DNA of 64,000 nucleotides from an uncultured Prevotellaceae bacterium (GTDB lineage Bacteria; Bacteroidota; Bacteroidia; Bacteroidales; Muribaculaceae): NCBI GenBank assembly GCA_900318205.1, contig ONJS01000008.1, positions 372,001 to 436,000 of the forward strand, read 5' to 3'. Shown piece by piece: positions 26,041 to 32,932 of this stretch (position 1 is its first letter; each line of letters starts with the position of its first letter). The notes under the pieces were generated by a model. It saw only the letters and a program-made list of their open reading frames with translations, ran no database searches and was not told where the DNA came from. The position numbers and the translations under genes were made by a program.

Positions 26041-26745
26041 ATGAAAAAACAGATTCTCTTTGCCGTGCTGATGCTTATGGGCATGGCTGTGCAAGCTCAG
26101 AATGTGCAGCTGCACTACGACTTCGGTCGCAACATCTATTCCAACGAAGAGGCTGGACGCCAAAAGGTCACCATGACTCTCGAACAGTTCAAGGCCGACA
26201 AGTGGGGCTCGTGGTTCTACTTTGTTGACGTTGACTTTAGCCGCAAGTTCACTGAGAGTGCCTACACCGAGATTTCTCGCGAAATCAACCTCAGCAAGAA
26301 GGTGCCTATTGCCGCTCACGTTGAGTATAACGGCGGACTGAACCGCTTCGGTAGTTTCCAGCAGGCTGCGCTGGTGGGTGCTGCATGGAATGGCCATTCT
26401 GCAGATTTCTCCAAGACCTACTCTGTACAACTCATGTACAAGCGCTATTTCAAGAGCTATGAGACGACGCGTGGTTACCATAGTTTCCAGCTGACTGGCG
26501 TTTGGGGGCTGAACTTTGCTAAGGGTAAAGGCACGTTCTCGGGATTTATCGATTTATGGCGTGGCGAGAAGGCTAATGGCCACGGCCAGCTTGTGGTACT
26601 GACCGAACCGCAGCTGTGGTATAACGTGACATCACATCTGAGCTTTGGTTCTGAGATTGAGGTGAGCAACTGTTTTATCTATAACACATACAACGACAAG
26701 ACCTTCTTTGTCAATCCTACCTTGGGTGCCAAGTGGAATTTCTAA
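26041..26745 (+). CDS. DUF5020-family outer-membrane protein, Tsx-like channel candidate
   Basis: 234 residues from the ATG at 26041. The signal peptide (MKKQILFAVLMLMGMAVQAQ) is followed by alternating beta strands: NVQLHYDFGRNIYSNEEAGR, WGSWFYFVDVDFSRKF and a C-terminal KTFFVNPTLGAKWNF ending in Phe, as in outer-membrane barrels. This matches DUF5020, which is related to nucleoside-channel barrels. Directly after a purine permease, it is a candidate outer-membrane pore for nucleobases or nucleosides. That role is inferred from context. Confidence 0.8.
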   Translation: MKKQILFAVLMLMGMAVQAQNVQLHYDFGRNIYSNEEAGRQKVTMTLEQFKADKWGSWFYFVDVDFSRKFTESAYTEISREINLSKKVPIAAHVEYNGGLNRFGSFQQAALVGAAWNGHSADFSKTYSVQLMYKRYFKSYETTRGYHSFQLTGVWGLNFAKGKGTFSGFIDLWRGEKANGHGQLVVLTEPQLWYNVTSHLSFGSEIEVSNCFIYNTYNDKTFFVNPTLGAKWNF

Positions 26746-26781
26746 ATCATTGATCAGCAAGTAAAAATCCACCATCAACAG

Positions 26782-26829
26782 AATTGAGCTCCAAAAGTTG
26801 TTTTGTCCCGACTTTTGGGGCTCAATTTA
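26782..26829 (+). terminator. Terminator of the permease/DUF5020 operon
   Basis: AATTGAGCTCCAAAAGT pairs with ACTTTTGGGGCTCAATT over 17 positions (one G-T pair), followed by a T-rich end. Confidence 0.85.
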
Positions 26830-27009
26830 TCATGACACTGCCACTTAATCATTATCGGTCAAAAACATACAATCCAACATGAATTAATGCTTATTTAAAA
26901 GCAAAAAATGTTTAAAATTGCAATTTTTTGTTATTTTTCTTTGCTGTTTCACTGGAAATGAGTAATATTGCTACCTGAAACTGTTAACCTCTCTAGAAAA
27001 GAAGATGCG

Positions 27010-27384
27010 ATGATGAAAGATGAATTTAAACCCAAAGCTATTGCCAAGACGATTGATGTTGAGGAACTTTATGATCTCGACATTACTATCGCGCGTTTTA
27101 TCCTTCCCCGACTGATGGTGTTCAAGAAGCATTGTGAGCGCACTCCAAATTTGAATATGACGCGTGAGGAATGGAACAAAATCCTTGACAAGATGATCTA
27201 TGCCTTTGAGCGCATCGCTTGTCAGACCGAGGAAGAAACTCCCGAGTACAAGGCCTACATCAAGGCCATCTGGAACAACGAGGAGGATCTTGCCGATCTC
27301 AAACGTGCCGCCAAGGCCTCGCTCAAGCCCATCAGCGAAGGTCTCTCGCTCTACCACAAGTACTACCGCAACCTGTGGTGGTAA
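27010..27384 (+). CDS. Small conserved hypothetical alpha-helical protein
   Basis: About 124 residues from the ATG at 27010; a second ATG is at 27013, and an earlier TTG start seems unlikely. The protein is soluble and helical, with YDLDITIARFILPRLMVFKK, TREEWNKILDKMIYAFERIA and an aromatic end YHKYYRNLWW. I recall similar short proteins with the EEWNKILDKMIYAFE stretch in phage-like and Bacteroidetes genomes, but I cannot name a function. It stands alone between the DUF5020 terminator and an outer-membrane protein gene. Confidence 0.7.
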   Translation: MMKDEFKPKAIAKTIDVEELYDLDITIARFILPRLMVFKKHCERTPNLNMTREEWNKILDKMIYAFERIACQTEEETPEYKAYIKAIWNNEEDLADLKRAAKASLKPISEGLSLYHKYYRNLWW

Positions 27385-27473
27385 ATGGTGAGTGAGGCGT
27401 GAAAATGGCTACTGATGTCAATAGACAATTTATTGGCTTGATGTCCGTTATTATTGTAAACTTAATGAGTAAG

Positions 27474-28190
27474 ATGATGAAGCGGACGATTTTGATACTG
27501 TTGACGATATTGACTTTGTCTCCTGCAATCTCGAGGGCGCAGGAGAATATTCCGTCGTGGGGTTTCGGCTTTCACGTGGGCGTAGGCGGCATGATGCCTA
27601 CGGGCTCACTCGCTGATGACCTCAAGGGCTGCGCCATGTTTATCAGCGGCTTGGATTTGGGTTATAATCGCCTGCGGCTCAAGCTTGATGCTTCCTATTC
27701 CCAGCCCTCGTTCAAGAACGAGAACCCTTATGCCGTCTATGACGAGCAGGGCCGCAACAAGCAACTCAACGCTACAGCCAATCCCACCTTGATGGGCCTT
27801 TCAGCACAGCTGGGCTACACCGTGTGGCAGCAGGGTAGGGTATCGGTGACACCAATGGTGGGTTTCACTGCGAGCTGGCTGTCGTGGGATATCAACCACA
27901 TCAAGTATGAGAAGGACGACGAGGGCATTGAGCGCCCATCGATCGAGGATGTGACTGGTGCCCATGAGAACAACTTCGGCTGGACGGCAAGCGTGGACGT
28001 GGACGTTAAGTTGCACGGAGCGCTCGTGGATTTCCCTGCTGGCCCTGACGGCCAGGCCCATTACACCTCATCGCTGCGCATATCCCCCTTTGTGTCCTAT
28101 GCCAAGCTGAGCAACCTCAATCCTTCGGTCAAGGGCTGCTGCGTGGGCCTCACAGTGTCCTATGCTGGCTTCCTTTGTGTCCTTAAGTAA
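27474..28190 (+). CDS. Outer-membrane beta-barrel protein, unknown function
   Basis: About 238 residues from the ATG at 27474; ATGs at 27465 and 27477 are alternatives, and a longer GTG-started frame would put a hydrophilic stretch before the signal. A signal peptide (KRTILILLTILTLSPAISRA) precedes a Gly-rich strand pattern (WGFGFHVGVGGMMPTGSL) and repeated amphipathic strands (LSAQLGYTVWQQGRVSVTPM). This is the style of small porin-like barrels of Bacteroidetes. I do not recognise a specific family. Confidence 0.7.
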   Translation: MMKRTILILLTILTLSPAISRAQENIPSWGFGFHVGVGGMMPTGSLADDLKGCAMFISGLDLGYNRLRLKLDASYSQPSFKNENPYAVYDEQGRNKQLNATANPTLMGLSAQLGYTVWQQGRVSVTPMVGFTASWLSWDINHIKYEKDDEGIERPSIEDVTGAHENNFGWTASVDVDVKLHGALVDFPAGPDGQAHYTSSLRISPFVSYAKLSNLNPSVKGCCVGLTVSYAGFLCVLK

Positions 28191-28231
28191 CGTGTGAAGT
28201 CTAATATCTAAAGACTATTTAACACCTATTT

Positions 28232-28264
28232 TTTGTTAGTATTCATTTCTTTGTTCTACTTTTG
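28232..28264 (+). promoter_or_regulatory. Promoter of the DUF4294 gene
   Basis: TTTG at 28232-28235 and TACTTTTG at 28257-28264 with a 21-base spacer. It overlaps an in-frame upstream start and so supports the ATG at 28275. Confidence 0.7.
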
Positions 28265-28274
28265 CCGCCAAGAA

Positions 28275-28931
28275 ATGAAACGATTATTCCTCATATTGGC
28301 TATTGCCGTGACTTTCACGGCTTTGACGGGCGCCAAGGCGCACGCCGCCCCCGCTGTGGATGATCCGCTCGATAATATCGAGCTGCCCTCGGTGCTGCAG
28401 AAGACCTTTGCAGGCTACTACCATTTCATTGAGCCTGCGACAGGCGACACGCTGGCGATGATTGTCTTCAATCCCATCATCATCTATCCGCGTGAGAAAT
28501 TCCGCAACAAGGCCGAGGAGAAACTGTACTGGAAGACGGTGCGTGACGTGAAGAAGACGTTGCCCTATGCCAAACTCATCAGTTCCACGTTGCTGGAGAC
28601 CTATGAGTATATTGATACCTATCAGAACGAGAAGCAGAAACAAGCCTATCTCAAGCGGTTTGAAAAGGAACTGTTCAAGCAATACAAGCCACAGATGAAC
28701 AAGATGACCAAGAACCAGGGCAAATTGCTCATCAAGCTCATCAACCGCGAGACCAACCAGACCAGTTACAGCATCCTGAAAGCCTTCTTGGGCACATTTA
28801 GGGCCGGCTTCTGGCAAACGTTCAGCAAGTTCTTCGGCGCCAGTCTCAAGTCGGGCTACCATCCCAATAAGGACAAGCAGGACGCCATGATTGAGCGCAT
28901 CTGCGTCCGTGTAGAGCAAGGCGCATTGTAG
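28275..28931 (+). CDS. DUF4294-family exported protein
   Basis: 218 residues from the ATG at 28275, chosen because a promoter covers the earlier candidate. A signal peptide (MKRLFLILAIAVTFTALTGA) is followed by the DUF4294 core: IIYPREKFRNKAEEKLYWKT, VRDVKKTLPYAKLISSTLLE and YKPQMNKMTKNQGKLLIKLI. The family is common in Bacteroidetes and has no assigned function. The protein is rich in Lys and helices and is probably periplasmic. A palindromic repeat element follows 44 bases after the stop codon. Confidence 0.85.
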   Translation: MKRLFLILAIAVTFTALTGAKAHAAPAVDDPLDNIELPSVLQKTFAGYYHFIEPATGDTLAMIVFNPIIIYPREKFRNKAEEKLYWKTVRDVKKTLPYAKLISSTLLETYEYIDTYQNEKQKQAYLKRFEKELFKQYKPQMNKMTKNQGKLLIKLINRETNQTSYSILKAFLGTFRAGFWQTFSKFFGASLKSGYHPNKDKQDAMIERICVRVEQGAL

Positions 28932-28975
28932 CCACAGGACATATTTCCATCAATTAACGAAGCCCTCTGAAACAT

Positions 28976-29057
28976 GTAGAGACGCAAAATTTTGCGTCTC
29001 CAGGGTAGCATTTTGTTAAGGCCTAACGGTTGGAGACGCAAAATTTTGCGTCTCTAC
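28976..29057. repeat. Palindromic repeat element, copy 1 (two 26-base units)
   Basis: Two 26-base self-complementary units (28976-29001 and 29032-29057), each with GAGACGCAAAA arms, face each other around a 30-base spacer so the whole 82 bases is also an inverted repeat. The flank CTGAA..CATGTAGAG is shared with the copy at 36.5 kb. Confidence 0.92.
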
Positions 29058-29115
29058 TGGTCATCTAGTGGCGAACTCGCTAAGACCTAAAATAGAATTT
29101 TATTGAACTCACGTT

Positions 29116-29149
29116 AAAAAAACAACGGCGGGGATAGCCCCACCGTTGT
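29116..29149 (-). terminator. Terminator of the tryptophanase gene
   Basis: ACAACGGCGGGG (29122-29133) pairs with GCCCCACCGTTGT (29137-29149); on the minus strand a run of seven T follows. Confidence 0.9.
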
Positions 29150-29191
29150 CATCAAGGTCTTGTTAATGGTATTGAGTTTTGGGATTGTGGA

Positions 29192-30473
29192 TTAGCCCAG
29201 TCGTTTCAGCTTAACGGTGAAGTGGCGCATCAGGGGAGCTTCCCACTCGATGGCGACACCGCGCGTAATCTCGTTGCGACGGTCATAGACGTTCTTCAGG
29301 GCAGCGGCAATCACGTTCATGTGGTTGTCGGTGTAAACGCGACGAGCGATGCACAGACGCAGCAGGTCGAGGCCGCCGAAGCGGTTCTCGCGGGTCACGG
29401 GATCACGGTCGGCCAGGATGTAGCCGATCTCGCAACCACGGATACCAGCCTCCAGATAGAGCTCGCAGGTCAGGGTCTGAGCGGGGAACTCTTCCTTGGG
29501 CACGTTGCACAGCACCTTGTCGGCGTCGATGAACAGGGCGTGACCGCCCACGGGACGCTGGTAAGGAATGCCATACTCGTCAAGCTTCTTGGCGAGGTAC
29601 TGAACCTGGTGGATGCGGGTCTCGAGCATCTCAAACTCGGTGTTCTCGTCCAGACCTACTGCCAGGGCGTTCAGGTCGCGGCCGTTCATACCACCATAGG
29701 TGATAAAGCCCTCGAAGGGGATGCAGAACAGCTTGGCGCCCTCGTACCAGTCCTCACGGTTGGTAGCGATGAAACCACCCATGTTCACAACGCCGTCCTT
29801 CTTGGCCGACATGGTCATGGCGTCAACGTAGGAATACATCTCGCGGGCAATCTCCTTGATGGTCTTGTCGGCGTAGCCTTCCTCACGGGTCTTGATGAAG
29901 TAGGAGTTCTCGGCAAAGCGGGCGCTGTCCATCACGACGGGCACAGGGCACGTTACCCTTGTTCTCGCTCAGCACCTTCTCCAGCTTCTCGAGCGATACG
30001 TTGCCCTTGAAGGGGATCTCGAGCTGGGTGTCCTTAGCCTCGTCGATGGTAACATCGATGGCCTTGGCCTTGCGGCTCTCGATGTGACCCTTGGTGGTGT
30101 CGAAGTGGGCGTTGCCGGGGATGACATTACCTTCCTTCACCAGATAGGAGAACAGCACGTTCTCAGCAGCACGACCCTGATGGGTGGGGATCACATACTT
30201 GAAGCCGAAGATGCGTTGTACGACGCTCTCGAACTTGTAGAATGAGGTGGCACCGGCGTAACTCTCGTCACCCAGCATCATCTCGGCCCACTGACGGTCG
30301 CTCATCGCACCCGTACCGGAGTCGGTCAGGCAGTCGATGTACACCTGCTCAGCCTTGAGCATAAACACGTTGTTGTGAGCTTCCTTGAGCCATTGCTCAC
30401 GCTCGGCGCGAGTGCTCTTGTGAAGCGGCTCAATCATCTTGATTTTCCAAGATTCAGCAAATGGTAATTCCAT
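29192..30473 (-). pseudogene. tnaA: Tryptophanase broken by an internal frameshifting deletion
   Basis: The N-terminal part (30473 down to about 29948) and the C-terminal part (about 29950 to 29192) are in different frames. The first has ESYAGATSFYKFESVVQRIF and PTHQGRAAENVLFSYL; the second has PVVMDSARFAENSYF, the PLP lysine region SAKKDGVVNMGGFIATN and RPVGGHALFIDADK. Between them about 33 residues expected in tryptophanase (the TNNTAGGQPVS region) are absent. The joint lies between two GTGCCC copies, as if a short-repeat deletion of 3n+2 bases occurred. The enzyme would split tryptophan to indole, pyruvate and ammonia. Promoter and terminator look intact, so the break may be recent or an assembly error. 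Confidence 0.85.
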
Positions 30474-30561
30474 TGATAATCAAATATTTAGGTTAAACTT
30501 TTTTAATCGTTTTTCGCCAAAATTGAACCCCTTAAAAAGGTAATATTATTCAATTTTTATG

Positions 30562-30592
30562 CAAAGTTACGGCTCTTTGCCGAACTGGCAAA
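30562..30592 (-). promoter_or_regulatory. Promoter of tnaA with overlapping inverted repeat
   Basis: On the minus strand TTTG (30589-30592) and TAACTTTG (30562-30569) are 19 bases apart. An inverted repeat, TTTGCC (30576-30581) and GGCAAA (30587-30592), covers the -33 box and spacer and could be an operator. Confidence 0.7.
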
Positions 30593-30657
30593 ATTATCTC
30601 CAATTTTTTTGCCCTATTGATGATTTTTAACAGTTGGCCGATGTGCACAATAACATT

Positions 30658-30694
30658 CAGGGACCTATAGGCCCGTAGGCCAATAGTGTCCCTG
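30658..30694. other. Strong hairpin between Pmp3 and tnaA genes
   Basis: CAGGGAC and GTCCCTG outer arms, with an inner TATAGGCC/GGCCAATA pairing around CGTA. There is no T run on either side, so it is not a classical terminator; it may end the Pmp3 transcript or be a regulatory structure. Confidence 0.5.
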
Positions 30695-30741
30695 AGTTAT
30701 GATGGCTTTTATGGAGTTCCTTTTTTTCCTTTGGCAGCCTT

Positions 30742-30933
30742 CTAGTAGCGGGTGGGGTAGGTCGGTTGGTCGATGACTGTCGTCTCCTTGTTAAGAATCA
30801 CCAGTGCGCCAATGACTCCCGGAATCCATCCGGCGCATGTGAGAATCGTTACAATCAAGAACGAGCCACAGCCTTTGTCCACTACAGCCAGCGGAGGGAA
30901 GATAATTGATAGTATAACCCTAAACAGTGACAT
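30742..30933 (-). CDS. Pmp3/YqaE-family small membrane proteolipid
   Basis: 63 residues with two membrane helices: VILSIIFPPLAVVDKGCG and FLIVTILTCAGWIPGVIGAL. PPLAVVDKGCG is the Pmp3/UPF0057 signature. Members sit in the cytoplasmic membrane and are linked to cation and stress tolerance in other organisms. It has no clear operon partner: tnaA lies downstream and blaI-like is divergent. Confidence 0.9.
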   Translation of the reverse strand: MSLFRVILSIIFPPLAVVDKGCGSFLIVTILTCAGWIPGVIGALVILNKETTVIDQPTYPTRY

Positions 30934-31040
30934 TGTTCTACTCCTTTCTTGTTTTTTTAACTAAACTTTATTCCCCCATCAATCTGCAAATCCTGTGCCA
31001 ATTTGTCAGTCGCTCCTCTTTTTCAAGAAAAAAACGCAAA

Positions 31041-31057
31041 AACTAATTTTTTTAGTT
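31041..31057. promoter_or_regulatory. Putative BlaI operator 1
   Basis: AACTAA and TTAGTT arms five bases apart, upstream of the promoter of the blaI-like gene; similar in sequence to operator 2. Confidence 0.5.
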
Positions 31058-31073
31058 TTATTAACTAAAATGA

Positions 31074-31106
31074 TTTGTTTTATAACTAAAACATTTAGTT
31101 AATTTG
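31074..31106 (+). promoter_or_regulatory. Promoter of the blaI-like operon with operator 2 in the spacer
   Basis: TTTG at 31074-31077 and a near-consensus -7 TTAATTTG at 31099-31106, 21 bases apart. The palindrome AACTAAAACATTTAGTT (31084-31100) lies between them, where a bound repressor would block transcription. Confidence 0.6.
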
Positions 31107-31137
31107 CATCGTCAAACCCAAAATACTATATATAGAT

Positions 31138-31506
31138 ATGAAACAGTTGACCCAAAAAGAAGAGGAAATCATGGAGCGGATGTGGGACCATGGCCCCATG
31201 CTTGTGCGTGAGTTGCAGGCCTGCTACGACGAACCCCGCCCCCATGTGAATACCTTAGCAACATTGATGAAGATATTGGAGGAGAAGGGTTTCCTGGGCC
31301 ACAAGGCCATTACCGCCCGCTGTTTCCAGTATTTTGCCCGCATCAGCCGCGAGGAGTATCGTGGTGGCTCGTTGGCCAACGTGGTCAACAAGTTCTTCGG
31401 CAAATCCTACCTGAGCGCTGTCTCGGCTCTTGTCAAGAACGAGAAGGTCAGCGTGGAGGATCTGAAAGAACTCATTCGTGAAGTGGAACAGAACAACCAA
31501 CAGTAA
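31138..31506 (+). CDS. BlaI/MecI/CopY-family repressor
   Basis: 122 residues. A winged-helix N-terminus (TQKEEEIMERMWDHGPMLVR, HVNTLATLMKILEEKGFLGH) is followed by a dimerisation and cleavage region (SREEYRGGSLANVVNKFFG). This is the BlaI family. With the M56 sensor encoded 14 bases downstream it forms the usual repressor-sensor pair, in which sensor activation leads to cleavage of the repressor. No beta-lactamase gene is nearby, so the target genes are unknown. Palindromes upstream suggest autoregulation. Confidence 0.93.
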   Translation: MKQLTQKEEEIMERMWDHGPMLVRELQACYDEPRPHVNTLATLMKILEEKGFLGHKAITARCFQYFARISREEYRGGSLANVVNKFFGKSYLSAVSALVKNEKVSVEDLKELIREVEQNNQQ

Positions 31507-31520
31507 ACCCGTTTGCCGCT

Positions 31521-32846
31521 ATGTTACTTATTTATCAAATCAAGGTAGGCATTTGCCTCATCGCTTTCTACCTGTTGTGGAAACTGTTGCTCAGCCGTGA
31601 GACCTTTCACCGGTTCAACCGGGTGGCGCTGCTCACGGTCATGGCACTGGCCTTTGTGCTGCCATGGGTGAAACTCTCGCTGGACGTCTCGACACCAGTC
31701 GCCGATGGGATGGTCATGCTCGAGGAGATGATTGTCACACCAGCGGGTGCGGTACAACCCCATCAGGTGGCCCAAACGTGGAGTGTAATCAGCATTGCCA
31801 ACATCCTCTATTTCATTGGAGTGGTGGCGGTACTGGTGTGGTTGCTCCATAGCCAGTGGAGCCTGCATCGCATGTTGAAGAAGGGCCGCAGGGAACAGAT
31901 GCCCGATGGCATCACCTTGCATGTGGTCCCGGGTGAACAAACTCCATTCAGCTATTTCAGGCATATAGTAATCAATGAGCAGGACTATCGCGACAACCCG
32001 CGCGAGATTTTAACCCACGAGCATGCACACATCAGTTTGCGACATTCATGGGACGTGTTGTTCGTGGAACTGGTGAAGTTGTTCCAGTGGTGGAACCCTG
32101 CTGCGTGGTTGTTGTGCCGCGAGTTGAAGCAAGTGCATGAATACGAGGCCGATATGGCCGTACTTAACCAAGGCGTCGATGCAAAGCAGTACCAGTTACT
32201 GCTGATACGAAAGTCCGTCGGGGACCAGCTATTCTCGATGGCAAATAACTTCAATTACCAATCTCTAAAAAAACGAATCAGTATGATGACTAAGAACAAA
32301 AGCAGCCAATGGAATACTTTGCGTGCGCTGGTTGTGGTGCCCGTGATAGCATTGGCGCTGTTGGCCTTTGCCAACACCAAGAGTGTAGCAGCAGTAGTGG
32401 CCAATCAACAGGCCATAATGACCCCGACTTCTGAAGTTGTTAAGGCTAATGCCGAGGCACAGGTTACCGATGAATCTGCTCCCCAGTCCAAAAAGGTCTA
32501 TAAATCTGTCGAGCAGATGCCTATGTTCCCTGGAGGCGAGATGGCACTAATGAAATACCTCCAGTCACACATCAACTATCCGCCCGAGGCCGCAAAGAAC
32601 GATATTGGAGGTCGTGTCATTGTTCAGTTTATTATTGACGAGACCGGTCAGGTGGGAGAAGTCAAGGTCCTCAGGCATGTCAGTGAGGAAATTGATGCCG
32701 AGGCAGTCCGTGTGGTCAAAACTTTGCCCAAGTTTGAACCTGGCCGCCAGGACGGTGAAGCCGTCTCAGTGTGGTACACCCTGCCTATCAGCTTCAAACT
32801 TCAGACTAAGCCTCAACCTCAGTCTCAATCACAAGACGGCGAGTAA
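31521..32846 (+). CDS. BlaR1/MecR1-like M56 membrane peptidase with C-terminal TonB domain
   Basis: 441 residues. Membrane helices at about 1-20, 32-52 and 90-110 precede the M56 zinc motif HEHAH (residues 166-170), then WWNPAAWLLCRELKQVHEYEADM. A further membrane segment near residue 275 (VVVPVIALALLAF) leads to a periplasmic tail. It ends in a TonB C-terminal domain (YPPEAAKNDIGGRVIVQFII, KTLPKFEPGRQDGEAVSVWY). This is the common Bacteroidetes form in which the BlaR1 penicillin-sensor domain is replaced by TonB. The signal it senses is unknown. A hairpin with a T-rich end follows. Confidence 0.92.
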   Translation: MLLIYQIKVGICLIAFYLLWKLLLSRETFHRFNRVALLTVMALAFVLPWVKLSLDVSTPVADGMVMLEEMIVTPAGAVQPHQVAQTWSVISIANILYFIGVVAVLVWLLHSQWSLHRMLKKGRREQMPDGITLHVVPGEQTPFSYFRHIVINEQDYRDNPREILTHEHAHISLRHSWDVLFVELVKLFQWWNPAAWLLCRELKQVHEYEADMAVLNQGVDAKQYQLLLIRKSVGDQLFSMANNFNYQSLKKRISMMTKNKSSQWNTLRALVVVPVIALALLAFANTKSVAAVVANQQAIMTPTSEVVKANAEAQVTDESAPQSKKVYKSVEQMPMFPGGEMALMKYLQSHINYPPEAAKNDIGGRVIVQFIIDETGQVGEVKVLRHVSEEIDAEAVRVVKTLPKFEPGRQDGEAVSVWYTLPISFKLQTKPQPQSQSQDGE

Positions 32847-32877
32847 TTCTACGCTTATCCAATTGTTATTACAGTAG

Positions 32878-32919
32878 CGTGAGTTCGATGAAACCCAGTT
32901 GTCGGACTCACGTTATATT
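32878..32919 (+). terminator. Hairpin terminator of the blaI/M56 operon
   Basis: CGTGAGTTCG pairs with CGGACTCACG (one G-T pair), followed by TTATATTG. Confidence 0.65.
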
Positions 32920-32932
32920 GACCAGCATCACT

